A stretch of DNA of 64,000 nt, from positions 22,143,511-22,207,510 of the forward strand of contig CM039463.1 of the NCBI GenBank assembly GCA_022414725.1, read 5' to 3'. Shown here one piece after another: positions 37,655-50,000 of this stretch. The notes under the pieces are model-generated. The model ran no database searches, was not told the origin of the DNA, and was given only the letters and a program-made list of their open reading frames with translations. A program made the translations under genes and the position numbers. Within the stretch, counting starts at the first letter, position 1. The number at the start of each line of letters is the position of its first letter. The DNA is from Microglena sp. YARC. Its lineage: Eukaryota; Chlorophyta; Chlorophyceae; Chlamydomonadales; Chlamydomonadaceae.

Positions 37655-38062
37655 ATGGCTGGATCCCCTCCTTCCTCTTTTTCGTCACAGCCGGAGGCTG
37701 AAGGACCTGCTCACCTGCCGACTCTATATATAATTGTTACATGGGATTTCGAACGAGCGAACTCTGGGCAGCTCACCATCTGCTCCCCCACCCCCTGTGC
37801 AAACACGGAGCAAACTAAGCGTCGTAGACAACTGCCAACCGTGACTGTCACCAGAACAGATGGCAACGAATATTTCGCGACCACACCAAGTACACCCGTG
37901 CATGTTGCCTTCTTGCTGCAACAGCGCCTTTCTTTTCTGAGGATGTTAGATGACCCCTCCGATAGTCCGATGTTGTGTAGCGGGCTTCTTTTGGGCAAAC
38001 AATGGCCTGTCAATGACAATGAATATATTAGCACACATAGTACAACTAATATTCTGTCATGA
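37655..38062 (+). CDS. Doubtful 135-codon open frame
   Basis: ATG-initiated frame beginning MAGSPPSSFSSQPEAEGPAH, with LPTVTVTRTDGNEYFATTPS in the middle. No family is recognised. Its last third (about 37930-38030) overlaps dispersed repeat O (GTGTAGCGGGCTTCTTTTGG), also at 2770, 7710 and 21780, which argues against a conserved gene. Confidence 0.2.
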   Translation: MAGSPPSSFSSQPEAEGPAHLPTLYIIVTWDFERANSGQLTICSPTPCANTEQTKRRRQLPTVTVTRTDGNEYFATTPSTPVHVAFLLQQRLSFLRMLDDPSDSPMLCSGLLLGKQWPVNDNEYISTHSTTNILS

Positions 38063-39530
38063 GGGGACAGTATTCGGAATGGCATAGCTAAGGCTCCTGT
38101 CCTGGCGGGCGCCCAGTCCGTGAGGCAGTAAGTATAAGTACGCAGCACTACAACGAGTGACCTGAAGGGAATTCCCATCATCACGTCCTTAAGCACCAAA
38201 ACAAGAAGAGCGAATCAATGTGCTTTGCTATCCAAATTTTCATGATGCTTAGGTTCCCCTTGGTTCTGTTAGGCCGCGGGCACATAATGAGTCCAGTAGT
38301 GCATCAATAAAAATGTAACCATAATCATCATCATGAGTACCGTATCAAACAGAGGTTTGAGCTTTGTTTTTTTAAGCTACTTGAAAAGGCAGTCTAGCCG
38401 AAGCTGCTAAGTTGCTCCATAATTTAACTCCCAAACTGTTAAGGGTTTAGGGCCCAGGTCTCGTAAGGGTCTAGAGTACCCATTGGGGCCAAATTCTACC
38501 ACGAAATCGTGGATCGGCCACCACAGGTCTCAAGGAGTGAATGGTGAAAACAAATACGAAGGTTGAATACAGCCAGGTCGTTAGTCTGGCACACGGACAA
38601 CTCAACATACAGAGGCTCTTCCAAACAGGCCAAGATTTTGACCCCTGTCACACTCCCTGATTTCCATGGCTATCGCGCGAGGGGGAGTATTGCATTATGC
38701 AGACGGTTAGACGTCGAATTGCCGGCGCATGGAACCTTGTAAGAAATATTAATAAACATGCAAACATAAATCTTATGAGACAGCAGAAATGTTGCCACAC
38801 TTGCCGTGGTAAACCACTGATGCAGCAATGCAATGATATACTACGGTTAAGGCTACTTAAACATGTTGGGATTTATGACACCCCTGGAAGTTGAGGAGGA
38901 CTATCTTCGGGGAAAAAACAATCAGACATGTGCCCGTGATTTGACATGTGCCCACATTCGTGTAGACTGGGGCCTGTTCTTGCAGTTCTTCTAGAAAAAT
39001 GTCAAGCTTACGGTGGAGCCATGATCCATTGGTGGTTGGACACAGTGCAAGCAAACGGGCTGGCCTCCTCAACCTTACGCATCGTAATAATTCGTAAAAA
39101 TTATGTACTCATATTATCCCGCCCCCTTGAATTAGATCGCTCTGCTCCATGTCATAGCTTTTCTTTTCGGCTGCTAGACAGCTCCCTGAGCTGGTCACTG
39201 GTAGGGAACGTCTATGTTAGTCAACAGTAGTGAATATTAGTTGATATTAGACGGCCCGGCCGTCCAGCACTAGTAGGATTTGTACTGCCTGTACTATTTC
39301 CCCCCTTTTCAGCGCTCTGCGTTTAGGTTTTCCCTCCACATTTTGATTTATATTGCTCATCTGAAAGCTCTACCTACCTACCTACCTGCCCCGAAACCCC
39401 CACGAAACATGCTACACTGCTCGTCATCGCACAGGGGGACTTGGAATTGGAAGGCGGTGAGCAGCCCAGAGTTTCCCGAAAAATATTTAACAATTCAAAT
39501 TCAAATTCTTCAATTAAATCGCTGTGCTCC
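38063..39530. other. Convergent intergenic, no gene
   Basis: Family K piece at 38245-38335, family F at 39035-39105, R1 half at 39157-39200, an R4-like piece at 39203-39265 and family I (GGTGAGCAGCCCAGAGTTTC) at 39425-39500. Family I also occurs at 35825, 53650 and 59580. Confidence 0.4.
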
Positions 39531-39533
39531 GTG

Positions 39534-42150
39534 TCATCCTGATTGTTGAAGATTAGTTGGATCAATCTTGTTGTGTGATACAACTGTTGTCCTGTCCTCT
39601 TTCTTGATTTCAGTGACCCAGTCTATGGCTGTGTTGGAGAACACTGCGTCCATCTCGACATTTGTGACAACCAGCCCAACTATCTTCACCTGCGTACACA
39701 CAACACGGTGGCAGCTTGATACATAAGCAGTATTATGCTGTTGGCCCCACCGCAAGCAAACAGGCTGGCCCTCTCAACCTCAACTTCGTCATAATGCATA
39801 ATATTTATTTACATATTTAAGTAGTCGTATGGATTGGACACCTACATGCACCACTTTGCTCTGTTAGCCATAGGTTTCCTTTGAACCAATACAAAACAAA
39901 AGGGCAACAAAATGCAAGAAACACTAGGAGGCTGCATACGGCTATATATAATGTATCTGCTACCAAAACCCCAACGGATATATATAATGTATATGTTACT
40001 GAAAACCCGCTGCCTAACCCCTCCCCCCCTGTTTGGTACTTGGCCGCAACCTCTGGTGAACGGTCTGGTTCCCACAACTTCCCAAGTAACTGCTCCTTCC
40101 GTGCCCGAATCACTTCTGCTTCAGAAAGAACCAACTCCAATAAAACAAATATACGTAGGGAGCGGCAATATGATATGATATGATATCATATGATGCTGGC
40201 AGTCTGACTGGGCTAAAGTTACCATTTATATACAATATCATATGATGCAATTTGTATATCGTACGATATCATACTCGCGTCAGGTCAACATCATGTAATA
40301 CGCCAGTCCCTAAATATACCACAAATGGCACAGCCACCACCAACACCATGATTTGAGCCAGGGACAAACTATAAACTGGCAGGATTCGTGTGTCTACCGT
40401 TGTCCGTATCAGTGCCTGTGTCAGTTAGTACTACCTAGTTGTGTTCGTAGTACAGTCAGTTATTTCTGCTAGGGTTTACCTTATGGTTTACACATCTCTT
40501 TTCTGTGTCGGCTATCCATGATTTCCTTTACATCGTGGACTCAGTTAACACTGATTAGAGACACAGACATACTTTCAACAACTGAAACAACAAAACCAGA
40601 TCATCTCGACTATCACCAAAAACTTGTTTGTATCCTCCTATCGATCCTGCCCTCCTCCCCCTAACAATACTGACCACCATGCTCCAGCTCAGAATCAGCA
40701 TTGTGTCATCTTTGTCAGGGACAATCTAGCTATCCCTGGGCTGGTAACATAATAATAATAATAGTAATAGTAATAGTAATAGTAATAATAATAATAATAA
40801 TAATCTATATATATATAAAGAAATCATGGGCGGGGTGTTGCGAGTTGAGTGTACAGAAAGTCGGTTGGCAGTCGGTTACACTTCGCACGCCCATGGCACG
40901 TGGGTACGCGATGATGACACCACCACGAAATTTTCAAATGCCGAAAATGCAGATGCGCAAAGCTAAGCGCGCGCGCTCATTTCATTCCCACATTTGCCTC
41001 CCATACTATGACTGCAAGCAATTTAGATCCAGAAGATCCTCTCCTCGGAGGTCATCTGCTGACCCTCGCTTTGCATGTCGCTCAGAATAATCGTTTCAGT
41101 TCACTGCTTCTTCACGGATCATGCGACCATGATGCATGCCAACGGTCCTAATGGACAGGAGGGTCCGCAACACCGCCATCCAGCGCTCAAAGCGAGCTTG
41201 CATGAGCAAGGAAGAACTGGACAGAGCCGGGCAGAGCCAACAAGAGTCGACGTGTGGCCCACGCTGCCCGACCCGAGGAGTTACACCAGGCTCACAATCA
41301 AGCCGGACGTGAACAACGCGATCCCATGCCTCAGGATGAACGCGAGGCTGCTCTTAACCAAGCCAGGCGTGAAGACTTTGCTTTCCAACCTCAGGAGTTA
41401 CGCCAGACTCATAATCAAGCCAGACCTTCAGATCGTCATGCTTTTTTTCTCCGCCCGCGAGCGTTGCCACCGTTCATCTCACGCATGCGCACTTCAGCCA
41501 TGCCATCGCATCGCCTTCGTCATGGTTGGCTGGTTGTTGCGATTAATTCGACTCTGTTCAGATCGCCACGGCCATTCCGTCCCTCTGCACACTCTCGCGC
41601 TTGCACCTCTCATCCCATATTTGAAAGCTCTTTTCGTTGTATCGAATATCGTGAAATATGATTTGTGCTGTTCCAAGAGTTGACCGAGTATCAACTGGGG
41701 CACTGCACGAGAAGATAAAACTGCAAGTTTGTAGCTTTGGAATCGCACTGGTCCGGTGTTCTCGGGGTGATCGGGATCTGAGCGTTCCCAAGTTGTTGGT
41801 CTGCACTTTCCCCTCTTTCTGCAAGATTAAATCCCACAGCTGGAGTGAAGGGTATCGGTAGGGAGGAGGAGAGTGCGTGTTGGTGGTTGGGGGAAGGGAG
41901 GCTTTTGGGGGCAAAGGTGAGAGAAAGAGAGTGTGTGTGGATTGGATAAGAAGAGGCCGGGGGAAGTAGAGGATACTGTGGGTCTGTTTGTGTGTGTGTG
42001 TGTGAGGGGGGGGGGGGGGATACGTGTATGACAGGGGGGGAGGCCACAACTGAAGCAGAAGGGGGAAAGGTAGAGAGAAGAGGTGTGCGTCTGAGAGTGC
42101 GGGGGGAGAGGGAGTGTTGGTGAGGCCACCGGCCACACGGGCTACCGTAC

Positions 42151-42182
<32 letters not shown>

Positions 42183-43934
42183 GCAACATTATCACCTTCC
42201 TCAACAACAACAGTGAGTGAAAGAAACTAACCTTGTGACCGCCTTTGTCTGTGCCTTCGTCTACACGAAACGTTAACACGCACTTCTCCCGGGAAATCAG
42301 TGTGATTTTCACCATATGCGGAAGGATCAATGACAAGTGATCATGGTAATTGCCGTTGATGACGTTGTGGTTGCAGCCACAGCCTGCAACACACATCAGT
42401 TCAAGGAATGGTCAGTACGGTGGTGGAATTTAAAACCAGCCCATCTTGATCAAAGAGAGTAAATCATAATTATTCGAGGTTGGGCTAGACCTGTTCGCCT
42501 ACTTGGCTACCCCTGGACTGTCAATCCATCCATCCATCCACCCAACCATGCATCCACCTATCCATCCATCTATAAACCCATCCATTTACCCATCCATCCG
42601 CCTATCCATCCCTCCCACCGACCCATTCATCTATCCACCTATCCATCCATCCACGCGTTTATCCATCCTCCTTTCTCTCCAAAGTATCTCCTGCAAGGGA
42701 CAGAGGGCATTCCTGCTCATGTGTTACAGCCACAAGCGCAACTTCCTCATATCACAACACTACTACAAGTTTGTTTTCCAGCTATGAGTAGCAGCTTCTA
42801 GGCAGCTCCTCTGTTAGGCTATTCAGCCAAAGCTAATTCAACCAGGAGTGTCTGGAAGCTGATAGAATCCGCTGTCCAGAACTCTTGACATAATGGGGCT
42901 TGGCCCAATGGCTGGATTAGGGAGCTGCCTAGAAGCTGCTGCTCGTAGCTGAAAAGAAAAACTATGACTACTACCCTCCTGTCATGACCCACCATGTAGG
43001 AGAATCCCTCTCAGTATTAAGCATTAGGTGAGGGAATCCATTAAAAAATAAGTCGAATAGGAAGAATCTTGGTGGTTGGCCTTAGGTTAAGCAAATGGGC
43101 TGGCCCCCTCAACCTCACTCCTCGTAATAAGGCAAACTATGAAGGTAGGAATAATCTTGGTCAGGACTAATGCTGGTCTAGAAGAGTATCACCCCATGCC
43201 CATCTATTGAGCTACATACTATTTAACGAAACCGCATTTGTCAGCGCTGATGCTGGACATGAAACAGCGAACAACAAACGATGTATAACTGTACGAGGGT
43301 CCAACACACCAAATTGCTTAAACGAAGAAGGGTCGGGGGTTTGATTCCCCCTACGTTCGTCCTTGGCATTGCAGGTCGCTGTCAACCGCGATGGTAGCTT
43401 GTCCAGTTGAGGTGGTAGACCATTCTCTGCCCGCGTATGACGGGTTCCCTTAACACCACGCCCCACCAGGCGTTCTCATTACTTTATGAGGGTCCAACAC
43501 AGACCGCGCGTTAGTCTGAGCTCAGCCATAGGAGCGGTATGTGAAAGCATTTTCTTCCTATTGGGTACTTGCATGCTGAACATTTTGATGTCATGCAAAA
43601 CGTTTTTTTTGCAGCCCAACCTGTCGCAGTTGGGCAAGTCCCTTAGCCTATTTGGCCCACCCTTGGGCTGTAACAACATAGAAATACACCCGACCCATCT
43701 GTCACGGCTGGGCAAGTCCCTTTAGCCTATTTGGCATTCCCCTGGACTGTAACAACATATATCATGGATAGTCTGAGCTCAGGCATAGTAGCGGGAAGTG
43801 AAAGCAAAAGCCACTGTTACCTTTCCCAGTACAAGCGAACAGTAAGGTTCCTTCACCCTCAAGCCCCGTGGCAAGGCGTAATAATTTCAAAACATTATGA
43901 GGGTCTAACAGAGATGACCTACGAGAAACTCAAG

Positions 43935-43998
<64 letters not shown>

Positions 43999-44021
43999 GG
44001 TGGTGGTGGTGGTTGTAGTAG

Positions 44022-44059
<38 letters not shown>

Positions 44060-47000
44060 GTGATGGTGGTGGTTGTGGTAGTGATGATGATGATGATGGT
44101 GGTGGTTGTGGTAGTGATGATGATGATAATGGTGATGGTGGTGGTTGTGGTAGTAATGATGATGATGATGATGATGTTTGTGGTAGTGATGATGATGATG
44201 TTGATGATGATGATGATGGTTATGGTGGTGGTTGTGGTAGTGATGATGATGATGATGATGATGGTGGTGGTTGTGGTAGTGATGATGATGATGATGATGA
44301 TGATGGTGGTGGTTGTGGTAGTGATGATGATGATGATGATGATGATGGTGGTGGTTGTGGTAGTGATGATGATGATGGTGGTGGTGGTAGTGATGATGAT
44401 GATGATGGTGATGATGATGGCGGTGATGATGATGATGATGATGATGATAATGATGATGATGATGATAGCCTTCAGTCTCAATGTAAAATCACCAACACTT
44501 GAGTTTCTACGAGCACTACACAACTCAATGTCCTTCTCACAATAAAAAATAAATCATGCGCCATATTACGAGGCGTGAGGTTGAGGAGGCCAGCCGTTTG
44601 TTTACACTTGGGCCAATCACCAACGTCCTTCCCACATGAAACTCGAAGCATTCATGGCCCCACCCCTCATTCCAACAGCAATGCTATTAACAGCATACTA
44701 CTTCACATAAAAAGCACTCTCCACTTACCGCCACTGCATGCAATAGTTGCTCGGCCCATGCCCTCGTAGCTTCGAAGGTACATGACTTGAATCTGGGTGC
44801 GAGAAAGGAGGTGGATGAAAGGGGGCTAGTGGCAGTTCTGAGTGATTGGTCAAACTGCATCCTTCACCAACATTCACAACAATGATCAAGTATTGAGGTG
44901 TTGGGTTCAAAAATGTTTTTGTTTGTTTTTCAAATGCCGTATTTCCCACACCGTAGTGTGAGAAATGAAGTATTCAGGAGCGCGGCTCAGATTCGAACAG
45001 TCGCAATCAAATTTTGAATACTCTGAACCCCAGGGCGAAACCAGGAGTAGCTGTGAGCCGTGAATTCAAACAGTACCCTGATCTCTGCCGGTATTTAATC
45101 TAAGCCAAGCAATAGATCAGCACAACAAGTGCTCAACCTTGCAAAAGCAATCAGATTTTTGCCAACTCCAGTCAGATTTCTCGCCACGCTCATCTACTAT
45201 TCCTCGCACCGGAACGACTGCACGCATGTCGACCGGCGGTAATCCGCACACGGCCAAGATCAACAAGCAAGACCCAAAGGCCAAATCCGCGGCCAAGAAG
45301 ATTGCTGCGCCCAAGCCTCCGCCCAAGGTTGCTGCGCCTCCCAAGACCTCCGCACCACCCAAGGCTGCTGCTCCACCCAAGAACCCCCACAAGAATGCCA
45401 AGGGCACGACCAAGACCAAGGCCTCCATGCCAGGAGAGTCCCTCTCTTCCAGGTCAGTGGCTTCTGGATCCAAGCGCCCTCACGAAGAACAGGCAACGTC
45501 ATCCTTTGTCAACTCAGCACTGGAGCAGCAGCTGGCCAATGCCAACGAACGCATCGCGGCACTGGAAGCCCAGATATTGAGCAAGGGTCAGGATGGTGAG
45601 AGTATCGAGTTGCCTGCCCCCTGAGCTCCCCCTCGCTCTTTGCGCTTTTAAGCTTCCGTTTTCTCCCTCCTGTTTGTTGGCTAGGGCTAGTCCCCTGTTT
45701 TGCTAGCCTGCCCTCTCACGCCTTCAGGGCACTTCAGATCTCCGGCCTGTTCTTGTCCTGCTAGCGCTTTCCTTCTCCTGCCTTCTCTTGTCCTGCTAGC
45801 ACAGACTAGGCTTAGGTCGCGGGTATGCCCCCTCTCTCTCTGTTCATCTCTGAAGCGCTTTTAGCTTACGAGCTTACGCCTACCTGCCAGCCCTCTCAGC
45901 CTTGACAGCCTTTCTAGGCTAAGTCTCTGCCCCCTCTCTCTCTTGTCCTGGCAGCCGCACTTTTATTTTTCAGGCTTACGCCTACCTTGACAGCCCTTCA
46001 GCCTTGGCAGCCCTTCTCCCCAGCACTCAGTCCTCTGTTAGGCCAGCTTGTAGACTAGTTCTCCCTTGCCTATAGTACTGTCACTCTTGTTCTCTCTTGC
46101 AGTTCCACCTCAGCCTACCAACCCACTACTCTACCCCCCCCCCCCCCCTCCCCTTTTTAACACAGGTCCCCATGGCACCATTCCACCCACCACTTTGGAA
46201 AAGAAGACAACCCCGATCAAAGCTCGCTCTGGTCCCCATCGTAACGGCCAGCCATCGAAAGATGACTGGCTGACGGATGGTACGACCATCGACCTATCGG
46301 GCGTCCCCGACAAGGCTTTTGCCGACCAACACAACAGGCTCGAGAGCCCTACGGCACTCTAGAGACTGCGTGTCACCCGGCTGGAATTGTTCAACCAAAT
46401 CCAGTCGGCTCTCGGAGCAAAGGACCTGGGTATGCGCTCCCACATCACCTACCAACACGTTGGTAGGCTGCTGCAGGATTATAAAGATAATCCAGGTACC
46501 TTCGAGATGCCGACAAACCTGGTTGACACAATCCACCACCTCAACTCACCCGAGGCCACTCAAAATAAGTCAAGGGCAAGATCTTTAGCCTTATTCACCA
46601 GTGCGCCTCAAGTGAAGGTAAGTCGGATGACATCATGTGGGGAGCTCTGAGGATGTGCTCATTCGACACTCCGAACAACCTTATCAAGTCCATGCAGGAC
46701 ACGATGTGGACCCTGAACCTCCTGACCACGAAAGCCCATGCAAACAAGGATTTTAAAACCCTTGTTTGCATGGGCTTTCGTGGTCAGGAGGTTCAGGGTC
46801 CACATCCTGTCCTGCATTGTTTTTGAGTTTTTTTTGGTAGTAGCCCAAAGACAGCCCTGCAAGGTCTGGAGCTTACAGGCTAGATGGTGCAGTATATTGA
46901 TTTATTTAAAGGTAATACAGCCCAAGGACAGAAATGGCTATAAAAAGGATGTGATCCAAACCTTAAAACAAGGGAACATGGATCACATCCCAAGACTAAA

Positions 47001-50000
47001 GCCTTCCAGTGCCAGCTCATACCTAAATAAATTAATGTACTGCACCTGTACCAAAAGAAGCCCCATTTGAAGATCGCTGGACCTCTCGGGCCCTGACTCT
47101 ATGTTCAGCAAGCAGGCCCCTTAACTTATGCAATATCAAGTTACTGACAACGATGAAGCCTGCAAGTGCTTATTTCCTAAACCCTTAAGGGTTAACTTTT
47201 GCATTCAGGAAATATGAAAAGCAACTGTAAAAGGAAAATGAGTCAACCTCCTAAATGCTATTTTTTTATTTTAATTTCTGTGCACACTTGCTGTCTTTCT
47301 TCACGCGGTCGTCACATGCATAAATGTTATACAAGGAGTGGAAAGAGAGGCCTAGCCCACACAGCAGCGAACTATTTCCAACTTTGTACACACACATATC
47401 GTGGTGCACATGTGATTGGTTGTGGGTCGGCATCTCCCGCCGACCCACATGTGCCTACCATGTAGAATTGACTCCGCCGATCACATCGACACAATCCTTG
47501 AGCGTATACTTCAGCGCGTAAGTTCTAGGCACGTCCAAAGCGACGCGGGAAATTTGCGGAGATTGTTGGCTGTCTGAGGTTTGGAAGACTGTAGAGTGGG
47601 TTTAGGACAGGGCCAGGGGCCAGTTAGGCCCAGGGTTGGAACGTGACGGATAAACGCTTGGACAAATGGGTGACCCTGGGGTCTCCCAACCCTCAGAAGG
47701 GAGGGCTCCGCAAAAAAAACAAAATCTAGCGCACGGAGACCCACCCTTCGAATAAAGGCCAAAATCCTTCTTGCAAAAAAATACATACGCCCACTTCATG
47801 TCCACCCTCCGAGGAAACAATGACTTGCCCACCTTCAGCATGGGTAGGATCTCTGGTCCTCCCACTCCCACAGCCCCATACCCACAACCTCACACTCACA
47901 GCCCCAGACCCACAACCTCACACTCACAGCCCCATACCCACAACCTCACACTCACAGCCCCAGACCCACAACCTCACACTCACAGCCCCAGACCCACAAC
48001 CTCACACTCACAGCCCCATACCCACAACCTCACACTTACAGCCCCATAACCACAACCTCACACTCACAGCCCCATACCCACAACCTCACACTCACAGCCC
48101 CATACCCACAACCTCACACTCACAGCCCCATACCCACAACCTCACACTCACAGCCCCATACCCACAACCTCACACTCACAGCCCCAGACCCACAACCTCA
48201 CACTCACAGCCCCATACCCACAACCTCACACTCACAGCCCCATACCCACAACCTCACACTCACAGCCCCATACCCACAACCTCACACTCACAGCCCCATA
48301 CCCACAACCTCACACTGACAGCCCCATACCCACAACCTCACACTCACAGCCCCATACCCACAACCTCACACTCACAGCCCATACCCACAACCTCACACTC
48401 ACAGCCCCAGACCCACAACCTCACACTCACAGCCCCATACCCACAACCTCACACTCACAGCCCCATACCCCCAACCTCACACTCACAGCCCCATACCCAC
48501 AACCTCACACTCACAGCCCCATAACCACAACCTCACACTCACAGCCCCATACCCACAACCTCACACTCACAGCCCCAGACCCACAACCTCACACTCACAG
48601 CCCCATACCCACAACCTCACACTCACAGCCCCAGACCCACAACCTCACACTCACAGCCCCAGACCCACAACCTCACACTCACAGCCCCATACCCACAACC
48701 TCACACTTTCAGCCCCATACCCACAATCTCACACTCACAGCCCCATACCCACAATCTCACACTCACAGCCCCATACCCACAACCTCACACTCACAGCCCC
48801 ATACCCACAACCTCACACTCACAGCCCCATACCCACAACCTCACACTCACAGCCCCAGACCCACAACCTCACACTCACAGCCCCATACCCACAACCTCAC
48901 ACTCACAGCCCCAGACCCACAACCTCACACTCACAGCCCCAGACCCACAACCTCACACTCACAGCCCCAGACCCACAACCTCACACTCACAGCCCCATAC
49001 CCACAACCTCACAATCACAGCCCCAGACCCACAACCTCACACTCACAGCCCCAGACCCACAACCTCACACTCACAGCCCCATACCCACAACCTCACACTC
49101 ACAGCCCCATACCCACAACCTCACACTCACAGCCCATACCGACAACCTCACACTCACAGCCCCATACCCACAACCTCACACTCACAGCCCCATACCCACA
49201 ACCTCACACTCACAGCCCCATACCCACAACCTCACACTCACAGCCCCATACCCACAACCTCACACTCACAGCCCCATACTCGCAGCCCCGCGCCCACAGC
49301 CGCACACCCTATATCAAAATCCTGGAGTCTGGGGCTAGCGCAAGGAGACCCACCCTTTGAGGTGAAAATCCTTCTTGCAAAAAAAACAAATACGCCCACT
49401 TGATGCACATCCTGTATCACACCTGCATGGTAGGGTCCTCCGAGGAAACAACGACTTCTCCTGGTTGAACACCTCCAGCAGGAGTATGGTCTCTGTCCCT
49501 GGACGACCGATTGAGCTGTGCTGGATTCATGACGCTGAAAACATCAATCTGCACAGGGTGTAGGGTTTAGGGTTGTGGGGTTTTAGGGGTTTTAAGCTGC
49601 ACATGGAGGAAAAACGAATGGTTGGGGTTCCTCAATGCTTTTTTTTCTTAGTCCTTCCTGTCACGGCTGGGCAATTCCCTTTAGCCTATTTGGCTTACCC
49701 CTGGATGCTCAACATCTCAGAACACTTGGCACTTAGTTCCTTTCCAACAGGTGCCTACGCAGTATGCATTTCCCTGTATTTTTTCTGAATCTTTGGTGGG
49801 TGCTGTTTTGTGTACACGGACCCACTTCCTGGGGTTAAAAGCAAGGGCAGTTGGCTTGGCACCAAACTGGCCAGGCCTGGGTTGCTGTTTTGTGTACACG
49901 GACCCACTTCCTGGGGTTAAAAGCAAGGGCAGTTGGCTTGGCACCAAACTGGCCAGGCCTGGGTTGCTGTTTTGTGTACACGGACCCACTTCCTGGGGTT

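Noticed and set aside
43930..44545. About 200-codon poly-Met/Val and poly-Ile/Thr frames
   Set aside because: Trinucleotide repeat read in frame; no non-repeat protein attached.
47460..47520. SGNH exon reading [15 protein letters not shown]
   Set aside because: The same sequence recurs at 60376-60430 within a dispersed repeat and does not fit the phase between the neighbouring exons.
47867..49290. Regular 28-bp repeats that could suggest a CRISPR array
   Set aside because: Units are directly adjacent with no unique spacers, and the DNA is eukaryotic intron; it is a minisatellite.
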